Source of the DNA: an uncultured Collinsella sp.
GTDB lineage: Bacteria; Actinomycetota; Coriobacteriia; Coriobacteriales; Coriobacteriaceae
Length of the DNA: 7,233 bases
NCBI GenBank assembly: GCA_958419975.1
Contig: CATZIG010000101.1
Location: forward strand, 1 to 7,233
Direction: 5' to 3'
Part shown: positions 1 to 5,795 of the stretch, one piece after another
How the letters are laid out: each line of letters begins with the position of its first letter
Numbering within the stretch: the first letter of the stretch is position 1
Position numbers and translations under genes: made by a program
Notes under the pieces: generated by a model
The model's database searches: none
What the model saw: only the letters and a program-made list of their open reading frames with translations
What the model was told of the DNA's origin: nothing

Positions 1-816
1 CTCCTTGAGTTTCTTCTCGTCTGCCTTCACGCGACGCTCGAGCTTTTTTGTATCCTCGGCAGGCGGTAGGTTCTCGGGGACAATTCCGCGGTCGATGAGG
101 CTGCCACGCACGCTTGTGTTGTTCTCGACGTGCTCTTGCTTGATCTGGTCCAGGCCGTACAGGTCGTGTTCCTCGGCGTTGAAGGCCGTCATCGAGTTCG
201 TAAGGTCCTTTGCTTTGATGAGGACATCGGCTAACCTGTCCGCCAATGCCGCGCTCTTGGGTACGCCGAGCTGCTGCTTCATTTCCGCCGTGCTTCTGCC
301 GCCGAATAACGCCTCATCGCCCTTCGACTTGATGATCGCGAATCCTTTGGAGTCCACGCCGCGCTTGAACGCAATACCCGAGAGCTGTTTCTCTGAATCG
401 GATAGCGAGTGGCGCGCCTGCAAGCGCTGAATCTCTGCGAAGCGCTGCTCTATGAGCTCTTGGCGGCGCGTCTGCACGGCAAAGTATGCCTGGGCGAGCG
501 CGATCTCTGGCTTGTTTGAATCTCCGTTCTGTGCGATTAAATAGCATGCATAGCGCGTAAGTTTGTAGTCTTTAACCGCGCGAGCGGCGACACCGGCAGT
601 TACCATTTTCGTGGTGTCACGAAAATGGGAATAAACTGGAGTTTTGTTTGTTTCGCACGAGACTTTTGCCCTCTTAACAACTTCGGCGAAGTTCTCCCAT
701 CGAGTGTACCCCATGGGTTCCATTAAATCGCGTGCGAGCCAATACTCAACGCCGTCTTCCACATTGGCGTAGCTATCAAGTTCGACACGCCACTTCTCGA
801 TATCTCTACTGTCCAT
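1..816 (-). CDS. dinD: DinD family DNA-damage-inducible protein (3' end cut by window edge)
   Basis: The minus strand reads open from ATG at 816 to the left edge, giving 272 residues with no stop. It matches DinD throughout as I recall it: WLARDLMEPMGYTRWENF (26-43), a RAK/C pair (49-54), LTRYACYLIAQNGD (86-99), YFAVQTRRQEL (111-121), RGVDSKGFAIIKSKGDEALFGG (split motif, 152-173) and NNTSVRGSLIDRGI..LPPAED near the end. E. coli DinD has 274 residues, so probably only a short lysine-rich tail is missing. The start is set by AGGAGG at 821-826, 4 nt upstream of ATG. E. coli DinD is LexA-controlled and acts on RecA filaments; the role here is inferred from homology. I see no GAAC-N4-GTTC type SOS box in the 160 bp upstream. 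The gene uses AGA, AGG, CTA, TTA, ATA and CGA codons, rare in its neighbours, which hints at a different history. Cytoplasmic; no signal peptide or membrane segment. Confidence 0.9.
   Translation of the reverse strand, partial: MDSRDIEKWRVELDSYANVEDGVEYWLARDLMEPMGYTRWENFAEVVKRAKVSCETNKTPVYSHFRDTTKMVTAGVAARAVKDYKLTRYACYLIAQNGDSNKPEIALAQAYFAVQTRRQELIEQRFAEIQRLQARHSLSDSEKQLSGIAFKRGVDSKGFAIIKSKGDEALFGGRSTAEMKQQLGVPKSAALADRLADVLIKAKDLTNSMTAFNAEEHDLYGLDQIKQEHVENNTSVRGSLIDRGIVPENLPPAEDTKKLERRVKADEKKLKE
603..628. repeat. Perfect 11-bp inverted repeat inside dinD
   Basis: CCATTTTCGTG at 603-613 is the exact reverse complement of CACGAAAATGG at 618-628, with a 4-base loop. It lies in dinD and spans residues 64-71 (His-Phe-Arg-Asp-Thr-Thr-Lys-Met). 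As RNA it would form a stable hairpin about 190 nt into the message. No T-tract follows, so it is not a standard terminator. Function is unknown and coincidence of codon choice is possible. Confidence 0.75.
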
Positions 817-844
817 ATCTCCTCCTCGCTGGTCTATTTTCTAT

Positions 845-859
845 GCGGGCTTTGCCCGC
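845..859. repeat. Small GC-rich hairpin in the dinD leader
   Basis: GCGGGC (845-850) and GCCCGC (854-859) pair perfectly around a TTT loop, about 30 bp upstream of the dinD start. No T-run follows on either strand, so it is not a clear terminator. It could be a leader hairpin or an operator half-site; nothing in the sequence decides this. Confidence 0.5.
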
Positions 860-885
860 TCTATATTCAGAATAAGGATACGCTG

Positions 886-899
886 TCGTGCGGACACGA
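886..899. repeat. Short palindrome upstream of dinD
   Basis: TCGTG (886-890) and CACGA (895-899) are inverted around CGGA. It directly abuts the larger hairpin at 900-935. Its place about 70 bp before the dinD start would suit an operator, but it does not resemble a LexA box. With only 5-bp arms, chance is a real alternative. Confidence 0.35.
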
Positions 900-935
900 A
901 TGGGCCCCGTGCTGCTTCAAGCTCACGGGGCCCAT
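900..935 (-). terminator. Strong 12-bp hairpin after the flavoprotein gene, possible terminator
   Basis: ATGGGCCCCGTG (900-911) is the exact reverse complement of CACGGGGCCCAT (924-935). The 12-base loop contains a nested GCTT/AAGC pairing. It lies 43 bp past the flavoprotein stop on the minus strand and before dinD, where a terminator is expected. No T-tract follows the stem on either strand, so it may instead act as a transcript-stabilising or protein-binding hairpin. The structure is certain; the terminator role is not. Confidence 0.5.
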
Positions 936-977
936 GGATATCGATTGATTGTGTTCTGCTTTAGATAGGTGTCCGGT

Positions 978-2504
978 TTAATCCGCTCGATAGTGCGATC
1001 CGAGACTTTCGGTCCGCTTACGCATGGCTTTGACCATCTCCGTCGACAGCTGAATCTGCGACTGTAGGCGGGCGAGGGCTGCGATCTCGCTGTCATCGGC
1101 ATGCGGCTTGCTCAGCGCCATGGCCTTGTCTTGCAGGCTTTCAAGCTGTTGCAGGGCCTCGGATAGGCCTGTTTCGGTCCTGTTGATCATGCAATAGGTG
1201 CTCATCGTGTGCCTAAGGCTGTGTGTCAGGCGATCGGCATCTGTTGTGGCAATGCCGTACTGGGGGAGGGTGATATCCGTCTTCAGGGCCGCTTCAGGCT
1301 CTTTCTGCGCTGTGAGGGCTGCCGATGCGCCCGCGATACGTCCGAATACGATGCCGTTGGCGCTTGACAAGCCACCAATGCGGTCGGCGCCGTGCATGCC
1401 GCCTGTCGCCTCGCCGCAAGCGTAGAGGCCCTCAACGCCCGTGTGCGCGGTCTTATCGATCTTGATGCCGCCGTTAGCAGCGTGGGCATACATCGCAACA
1501 CGCATCTCGTCGGTCGGCGCGATGCCGTGCTCGTCTTGCAGCCAGGTGGCAAAGGTCTGCACAAACTCTGGGACATCCTCGCGGGGGAAGTCGTAGTGGA
1601 GTGCCAGGCCTTCGACACCTGCCTGATCGATGACGAGATCGATAGCGCGGGAGGCCAAGCGTGACGTGAAGGGACCATATCCAGAGCGCTGCTCGAGCAG
1701 GTCGTCCAGCTTGTCGTCGGCAATATCTACCGGCTGGTCTACGTGCACGTAGCGCCAGGTTTTCTCATTGAAGACCAAGTTACGCCTGGGCTCGATGAAG
1801 CCGGGCATCATCTGCATGAACTCTATATTAGTAAGTGTTGCGCCGTGCGCCAGCGCGATGGCCTGAGAGGAACTGAGCACATCAGCCGACGTAAGGCTGC
1901 GCTCGAACAGGCCGCCTGTGCCACCGGCTGCGATGACCGTGGCCTTGGCAGCAAAGGGCACGATTCGATTTTCGGTAAGGTCGTAGAGTACGGTTCCGGT
2001 TATTCTGCCGTTCGTGTCCTCAACAAGGTCGATAAGCTCATGGCGGGGGAGCAGGCGAATGCCGAGCGACTCGATCCAGGTCGTCAGAGCGTCCTCAAGG
2101 GGCTTGCGGGTGAGGCCGCGCCACATGCGCGTCTTGTGGTCAAAGCAGGGGATAAATTGCTTTTGTTGAGCACTCTTGGCGCTTTGCGGACGCTGGAGCT
2201 CAACGCCCAGGTCTTGCTCGAGCCAGTCAATCGCTTGGGGAATGCCGTGGACGAACGCTTGGACGAGTTCGGGGTCGGCAACGCCGCCGCCGACGGCCAG
2301 GATGGTGTCGATGAGGTCCTGCTCGTCGTCTTCGTTAACGGGTCCGATAAGCCCTAGGCCCCAGGTTCCGGGGAAGAAGCTCGATCCACTCATAGTCTTG
2401 CCGGCGCTTGCCACAGTGACGGTTGCACCCGTGCGTGCCGCTTCGATGGCGGCGCAAAGGCCCGCAATGCCAGATCCAATTACCAGTACATCAGTCGATT
2501 CCAT
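978..2504 (-). CDS. FAD-dependent oxidoreductase of the fumarate reductase / succinate dehydrogenase / L-aspartate oxidase flavoprotein family
   Basis: The protein has 508 residues. The N-terminus is a Rossmann FAD-binding motif (VIGSGIAGLCAAIEAARTG, 8-26). A second FAD contact region is AAGGTGGLF (192-200) and a third is GLYACGEATGG (359-369). Positions that align with the active site of fumarate reductases are kept: Arg286 in SRLASRAID, His341 in HAANGGI, and Arg375 in HGADRIGG. The C-terminal helical domain ends in RTESLGSHYRAD, the usual end of this family, so the gene is complete. I start it at ATG 2504 because AAAGGA lies 5 nt upstream and the Rossmann motif follows directly; a longer frame to 2561 adds 19 unrelated residues. 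It has no signal peptide, no heme domain and no adjacent iron-sulfur or membrane subunit, so a soluble cytoplasmic enzyme is likely. HGADRIGG resembles fumarate reductases more than NadB (HGANRLASNS). The substrate is unknown. Confidence 0.85.
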   Translation of the reverse strand: MESTDVLVIGSGIAGLCAAIEAARTGATVTVASAGKTMSGSSFFPGTWGLGLIGPVNEDDEQDLIDTILAVGGGVADPELVQAFVHGIPQAIDWLEQDLGVELQRPQSAKSAQQKQFIPCFDHKTRMWRGLTRKPLEDALTTWIESLGIRLLPRHELIDLVEDTNGRITGTVLYDLTENRIVPFAAKATVIAAGGTGGLFERSLTSADVLSSSQAIALAHGATLTNIEFMQMMPGFIEPRRNLVFNEKTWRYVHVDQPVDIADDKLDDLLEQRSGYGPFTSRLASRAIDLVIDQAGVEGLALHYDFPREDVPEFVQTFATWLQDEHGIAPTDEMRVAMYAHAANGGIKIDKTAHTGVEGLYACGEATGGMHGADRIGGLSSANGIVFGRIAGASAALTAQKEPEAALKTDITLPQYGIATTDADRLTHSLRHTMSTYCMINRTETGLSEALQQLESLQDKAMALSKPHADDSEIAALARLQSQIQLSTEMVKAMRKRTESLGSHYRAD

Positions 2505-2641
2505 CGGATTCCTTTCTCGTCCGGCGCATTGTCGCACGGGTGATCGGCAATGGGGCCGCAAAGACTCGGCAAATCGGTAAAGGGCAAATATGGCAGGTGG
2601 GCGTCAGATGGACTCGGCCACTTCGGTCGGCCTATTTGATA

Positions 2642-2708
2642 AGTTGCGGTGGAATACGGACTGTTTTGGCCTGTATGGATGCAATTCAGTCCGTATTTCA
2701 CCGCAACT
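2642..2708. repeat. Large inverted repeat: 22-bp arms, 23-bp spacer
   Basis: The arm at 2642-2663 is the reverse complement of 2687-2708 with a single mismatch (G2652 opposite T2698, a G-U wobble if transcribed on the plus strand). The arms read AGTTGCGGTG, then G or A, then AATACGGACTG. The structure lies 138 bp upstream of the flavoprotein start and about 55 bp past the terminator of the neighbouring operon, outside any recognised gene. No T-tract follows either arm. Possible identities are a palindromic repeat element of REP or MITE type, a large operator for the flavoprotein gene, or a structured RNA. I cannot choose between these from one copy. Confidence 0.85.
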
Positions 2709-2751
2709 GATACATCGGACCTTCTAATAAGAGTAACCAATTTGAGACGGG

Positions 2752-2790
2752 GCAAACAAAAAGAGCCGCTACCTCGAAAGGTAGCGGCTC
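2752..2790 (-). terminator. Rho-independent terminator of the scaffold/GGGtGRT operon
   Basis: GAGCCGCTACCT (2763-2774) and AGGTAGCGGCTC (2779-2790) form a perfect 12-bp stem with a CGAA tetraloop (TTCG on the minus strand). On the minus strand the stem is followed by TTTTTGTTT. It starts 35 bp after the GGGtGRT stop codon, so it should end that transcript and insulate the flavoprotein gene beyond it. Confidence 0.93.
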
Positions 2791-2825
2791 CAAAGCTCAA
2801 CTATCTGAGCATCGCGCGGGCGCGA

Positions 2826-3830
2826 TTAGGCCTTGAGGGCCTCCTCGACGGCGACAGCGCAGGCGACGGTGGCACCGACCATGGGGTTGTTGCCCATGCC
2901 GATGAGACCCATCATGTCGACGTGCGCAGGCACGGAGGAAGAACCGGCGAACTGGGCGTCGGAGTGCATGCGGCCCATGGTGTCGGTCATGCCGTAAGAG
3001 GCAGGGCCGGCGCCCATGTTGTCCGGGTGCAGGGTACGGCCAGTGCCGCCACCAGAAGCGACGGAGAAGTACTTCTTGCCAGCCTCGAGGCGCTCCTTCT
3101 TGTAGGTGCCAGCGACGGGGTGCTGGAAGCGCGTGGGGTTGGTGGAGTTACCGGTGATCGAGATGTCGACGTTCTCGTGCCACATGATGGCAACGCCCTC
3201 GCGGACGTCGTCGGCGCCGTAGCAGTTGACGGCGGCGCGGGGACCGTCGGAGTAGGGGATGGTCTCGACGACCTTGAGCTCGCCCGTGAAGTAGTCGAAC
3301 TGGGTCTTCACGTAGGTGAAGCCGTTGATGCGGGCGATGATCTGAGCAGCGTCCTTGCCCAGACCGTTGAGGATGACACGCAGCGGCTTCTTGCGAGCCT
3401 TGTTGGCGTTCAGAGCCAGGCCGATAGCACCCTCAGCGGCAGCGAAGGACTCGTGACCGGCCAAGAAGGCGAAGCACTCGGTGTCGTCGGAGAGCAGCAT
3501 AGCGCCCAGGTTACCGTGGCCCAGACCGACCTTGCGGTCCTCGGCGACGGAGCCGGGAACGGTGAAGGCCTGGATGCCCTCGCCGATGATGGCGGCAGCC
3601 TCAGAAGCGGACTTGGCGCCACGCTTGACAGCGAGAGCGCAACCGAGGGTGTAGGCCCACTCGGCATTCTGGAAGGCGATGGACTGGGTGTTGTTGACGA
3701 TCTCACGCGGGTTGAAGCCCTTGTCGGTGCAGATCTGCAGAGCTTCCTCGAGGGAGGCGATGCCGTTGTCGGCGAGGCACTTGTTGATCTTGTCAGCGCG
3801 GCGCTCGTAACCTTCGAACGTAACAGTCAT
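2826..3830 (-). CDS. GGGtGRT-family protein, function not established
   Basis: This 334-residue protein carries the name-giving motif as ASGGGTGRTLHPDNMGAGPA (258-277). Other notable segments are GHGNLGAMLLSDDTECFAFL (104-123), ITGNSTNPTRFQHP (225-238) and a glycine- and methionine-rich end, MMGLIGMGNNPMVG (306-319). It has no signal peptide or obvious membrane helix, so it is probably cytoplasmic. Cysteines are at 24, 34, 64, 119, 203 and 324 without a classic Fe-S spacing. The start is supported by GGGAGG ending 9 nt upstream of ATG 3830. It is the second gene of an operon, 18 bp after an Fe-S scaffold-like gene, and is followed by a strong terminator. Codons are nearly all C- or G-ending (AAC, ATC, GAG, AAG), as in abundant proteins. 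I recall the family as one of unknown role in anaerobes; a link to metal-cluster biology is inferred from its partner only. Confidence 0.85.
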   Translation of the reverse strand: MTVTFEGYERRADKINKCLADNGIASLEEALQICTDKGFNPREIVNNTQSIAFQNAEWAYTLGCALAVKRGAKSASEAAAIIGEGIQAFTVPGSVAEDRKVGLGHGNLGAMLLSDDTECFAFLAGHESFAAAEGAIGLALNANKARKKPLRVILNGLGKDAAQIIARINGFTYVKTQFDYFTGELKVVETIPYSDGPRAAVNCYGADDVREGVAIMWHENVDISITGNSTNPTRFQHPVAGTYKKERLEAGKKYFSVASGGGTGRTLHPDNMGAGPASYGMTDTMGRMHSDAQFAGSSSVPAHVDMMGLIGMGNNPMVGATVACAVAVEEALKA

Positions 3831-3848
3831 AGTTATTTCCCTCCCTTT

Positions 3849-4583
3849 CTACTCGTGAACCGGGAACACGCTGGCGACGGAGTGAGTCTCCTCGTCGGTG
3901 CGCGGGTCGATGTACTTGGCAGCGTTCTCCCACTGACCATAGTGGCCCATAGCGCCAGCGATGGCCTCCTCGGGGGTCTTGCCGGCCTTGACGGCGTCGG
4001 TGAACTTGCCGAGGTTCAGGAACTCGAATGCGATGATCTCGTTCTTGTCGTTGAGAGCCATGCGGGTGACGTAGCCCTGAGCGAGCTCGAGGTAACGGGC
4101 GCCCTTGGCCTTGGTGCCGAACATGGTGCCGACCTGAGAGCGAAGGCCCTTGCCGAGGTCGTCGAGGGAGGCGCCCACGGGCAGGCCGCCCTCGGAGAAC
4201 GCGGTCTGGCTGCGGCCGTAAACGATCTGCAGGAAGATCTCGCGCATAGCAACGTTGATGGCGTCGCAGACGAGGTCGGTGTTGAGGGCCTCGAGGATGG
4301 TCTTACCGGGAAGGATCTCGGAAGCCATGGCGGCAGAGTGGGTCATGCCCGAGCAGCCGATGGTCTCAACGAGGGCCTCCTCGATGATGCCGTCCTTGAC
4401 GTTCAGCGTGAGCTTGCAGGCGCCCTGCTGAGGTGCGCACCAACCCACACCGTGCGTAAGACCGGAGATGTCGGAAATCTCCTTAGCCTGGACCCACTTG
4501 CCCTCCTCGGGGATGGGTGCGGGGCCGTGGTATGCACCCTTGGCAACGGGGCACATGTTCTCCACTTCCTGTGAGTACTGCAT
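3849..4583 (-). CDS. NifU/IscU-like iron-sulfur cluster scaffold-related protein, partner of the GGGtGRT protein
   Basis: The protein has 244 residues. Residues about 45-115 resemble the IscU/NifU N-terminal fold: CKLTLNVKDGIIEEALVETI (56-75), GCSGMTHSAAMASEILPGKT (76-95), then LVCDAIN (104-110). In that fold three cysteines bind the nascent cluster. Here the cysteines are C11, C49, C56, C77 and C106. C77 matches the second scaffold cysteine, but the usual CGD motif of the first site is replaced by WCAPQQGACKL, so cluster binding may differ. About 130 further residues extend beyond the scaffold-like part, making it much longer than IscU. I place the start at ATG 4583, with AGAGGAG just upstream; a frame to 4667 adds 28 arginine- and proline-rich residues of no known type. 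It is the first gene of the operon and strongly codon-biased. Homology to scaffolds is fairly clear; the biochemical role is not known. Confidence 0.82.
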   Translation of the reverse strand: MQYSQEVENMCPVAKGAYHGPAPIPEEGKWVQAKEISDISGLTHGVGWCAPQQGACKLTLNVKDGIIEEALVETIGCSGMTHSAAMASEILPGKTILEALNTDLVCDAINVAMREIFLQIVYGRSQTAFSEGGLPVGASLDDLGKGLRSQVGTMFGTKAKGARYLELAQGYVTRMALNDKNEIIAFEFLNLGKFTDAVKAGKTPEEAIAGAMGHYGQWENAAKYIDPRTDEETHSVASVFPVHE

Positions 4584-4676
4584 GCCTCTCCTCTCTATCG
4601 TGTTGGCGTCCCGTCTGGGGGTCGTGGCTGGCGATTGCCGGGCGACCCTTCGAAAGGGACATGACATGCAGCCCCT

Positions 4677-4682
4677 ATAATA
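4677..4682 (-). promoter_or_regulatory. Possible -10 element for the scaffold/GGGtGRT operon
   Basis: The minus strand reads TATTAT, five of six matches to TATAAT, about 94 bp before the scaffold gene start. This would give a leader of roughly 85 nt. No good -35 hexamer appears 16 to 19 bp upstream and there is no extended TG, so support is weak despite the high expression that the codon bias implies. Confidence 0.35.
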
Positions 4683-4923
4683 CCGCGAAATGCACGGAAT
4701 ATTCGGCGAACGGCTCAGTTTTCGTAGCGAGAAGTCCGGAAGTTTTAATTGAAACGTTTTACTCTATGTTCTGTGGTCGCGAACTTCCGTAGAGGGGGTC
4801 CGTCTTGGGCAAGCTATTGGTCAGCTCTTGTAAGCATTGCGGGGGTTGACCTGTTGCAACGGTGCCGTTCGCCGCCTGATTACTGCCTTTGGCCGCGCGA
4901 GTGTATTGTTTTGCGTGAATGTT

Positions 4924-4952
4924 TTGATGGCACGCTTCAATCGTGCTGTATT
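4924..4952 (+). promoter_or_regulatory. Possible promoter of the HUH transposase-like gene, with palindromic spacer
   Basis: TTGATG (4924-4929) and TGTATT (4947-4952) stand 17 bp apart, each matching four of six consensus positions. The spacer itself is an inverted repeat, GCACG (4930-4934) and CGTGC (4942-4946). A palindrome between the hexamers is a common place for a repressor, and the encoded protein has its own helix-turn-helix, so autoregulation is conceivable. Both hexamers are weak matches, and chance is possible. Confidence 0.3.
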
Positions 4953-4985
4953 GGATGGCAAGCAGATCCCGGCGAAGGGAGCGCC

Positions 4986-5795
4986 ATGCAGCGCGTTTGG
5001 AGAACGGTTACCGGCTTTTACCATGTCTGTGCCCGCGGTACGGGCAAGCGGCTCATCTTTGAGGGCGATGACGACCGGTGGGAGTTTTTGGAGCTGATGC
5101 GCGAGTGCTGCCGCGAGGAGGGCGTGACGGTTATCGCCTGGTGCCTTATGGGCAATCACGTGCATTTGGTGCTTGCAGATTACGAGGACAGGATGAGCGC
5201 GGCGATGCACCGGCTGCTTTTGACGTACGCGCGGCGGTTCAATAAACGCACGGGGCGCACAGGCCATCTGTTCCAGAACCGTTTTGACCGGCGTTCGCTC
5301 GATACCGATTGGCAGGTGATGGAGGCTATTCGCTCCGTACACGCCGATCCGCAGGAGGTGGGCATCAGTCTCATTGAGCGTTATCCCTGGAGCAGCTTTC
5401 CGGAGCATTTGTGCGCTTACGACGGTGACGCGGCCGATGTCGCGAGGGGATTTTCTGATCCTTCTTGCGTGCTTGAGCTTTTTGGTTCTGCCGAGGGCTT
5501 TATTGCCTATTCGCTTTCGACGCCCGACGGCGGCGAACCGGCGCTGCGCGATATGAAAGAGACAGAGTGGGAACGCCACGCCTTTGCCGACAAGTTGGCG
5601 AAAAGCCTCGGGGCTCCGCTCCATGGGGTTAAAGACGCACCGCCTGCGCAGCGCGATACCGTTATTTTTGGATTGCACGATGCCGGTTTTACGGTGCGCC
5701 AGATTGAGCGGTATACCGGGATTGGCAAAAGTACCGTCTCTCGTATCGTGCGCGCTTATGCGCGGGTGAAGGCACAGACTGAGCTCTCGGAATAG
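4986..5795 (+). CDS. RAYT-like HUH (Y1) transposase-family protein with C-terminal helix-turn-helix; catalytic tyrosine apparently absent
   Basis: The protein has 269 residues. Its N-terminal half has Y1-transposase/RAYT landmarks: FYHVCARG (11-18), IFEGDDDRWEFL (24-35), the HUH metal-binding motif GNHVHLVL (56-63, His58 and His60), RTGHLFQNRF (91-100) and YPWSSF (133-138). Members of this group usually have Tyr-Ile-His-x-Asn-Pro, whose tyrosine is the nucleophile (Tyr115 in E. coli RAYT). Here the aligned stretch is SVHADP (117-122), with serine for tyrosine and aspartate for asparagine. The C-terminus (about 233-259, AGFTVRQIERYTGIGKSTVS) is a helix-turn-helix of the kind fused to some RAYTs. 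The start at 4986 is chosen because GAAGGGA lies 5 nt upstream and the domain begins at once; the frame stays open to 4749 without any signature. It is the only plus-strand gene and has no insertion-sequence ends. It may be a domesticated DNA-binding protein. Confidence 0.82.
   Translation: MQRVWRTVTGFYHVCARGTGKRLIFEGDDDRWEFLELMRECCREEGVTVIAWCLMGNHVHLVLADYEDRMSAAMHRLLLTYARRFNKRTGRTGHLFQNRFDRRSLDTDWQVMEAIRSVHADPQEVGISLIERYPWSSFPEHLCAYDGDAADVARGFSDPSCVLELFGSAEGFIAYSLSTPDGGEPALRDMKETEWERHAFADKLAKSLGAPLHGVKDAPPAQRDTVIFGLHDAGFTVRQIERYTGIGKSTVSRIVRAYARVKAQTELSE

Larger units (their letters stand above)
2505..2825. other. Non-coding stretch between the flavoprotein gene and the GGGtGRT gene
   Basis: These 321 bp form the upstream region of the flavoprotein gene and the downstream region of the GGGtGRT gene. 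They hold a large inverted repeat (2642-2708) and a terminator (2763-2790), given separately. The flavoprotein promoter should lie here, but I find no convincing -35/-10 pair. Short reading frames that cross this stretch have no recognisable protein signature. Confidence 0.7.
4584..4985. other. Non-coding stretch between two divergent genes
   Basis: These 402 bp separate the minus-strand scaffold operon from the plus-strand HUH transposase-like gene, so they should hold both promoters. Visible elements are a -10-like TATTAT (minus strand, 4682-4677), a small CCCTT/AAGGG hairpin (4646-4658) in the presumed operon leader, and a possible plus-strand promoter at 4924-4952. The section around 4735-4950 is richer in A and T than its surroundings. 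Reading frames extending into it lack any protein signature. I recognise no riboswitch or tRNA. Confidence 0.65.

Noticed and set aside
5..430. A 141-codon plus-strand frame at the left edge
   Set aside because: It is antisense to dinD, whose minus-strand translation aligns with a known family along its whole length. The plus-strand translation is serine- and arginine-rich without motifs.
2763..2790. CRISPR repeat or riboswitch reading of the hairpins at 2642-2708 and 2763-2790
   Set aside because: There is no repeated spacer-repeat structure, the two hairpins differ in sequence, and the second is a standard terminator with stem, tetraloop and T-tract.
2649..4574. A 641-codon open frame on the plus strand, antisense to the scaffold-like and GGGtGRT genes
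   Set aside because: Its low-complexity valine/glycine/aspartate-rich translation is what the strong codon bias of the two minus-strand genes produces in the opposite strand. It shows no domain, and the minus-strand genes have clear family motifs and ribosome-binding sites.
4737..4789. CGGAAGTT (4737-4744) and AACTTCCG (4782-4789) as terminal inverted repeats of a mobile element
   Set aside because: They enclose only 37 bp, lie about 200 bp before the transposase-like gene and have no matching partner downstream of it. With 8-bp arms, chance is likely.
4749..4985. N-terminal extension of the HUH transposase-like protein to 4749
   Set aside because: The extra 79 residues are cysteine- and arginine-rich with no family match, and no good ribosome-binding site stands at 4749. 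GAAGGGA precedes ATG 4986 and the conserved domain begins there.
4821..5678. A 285-codon open frame on the minus strand antisense to the HUH transposase-like gene
   Set aside because: The plus-strand frame has the full set of RAYT-type motifs and a ribosome-binding site, while the antisense translation has no family signature.
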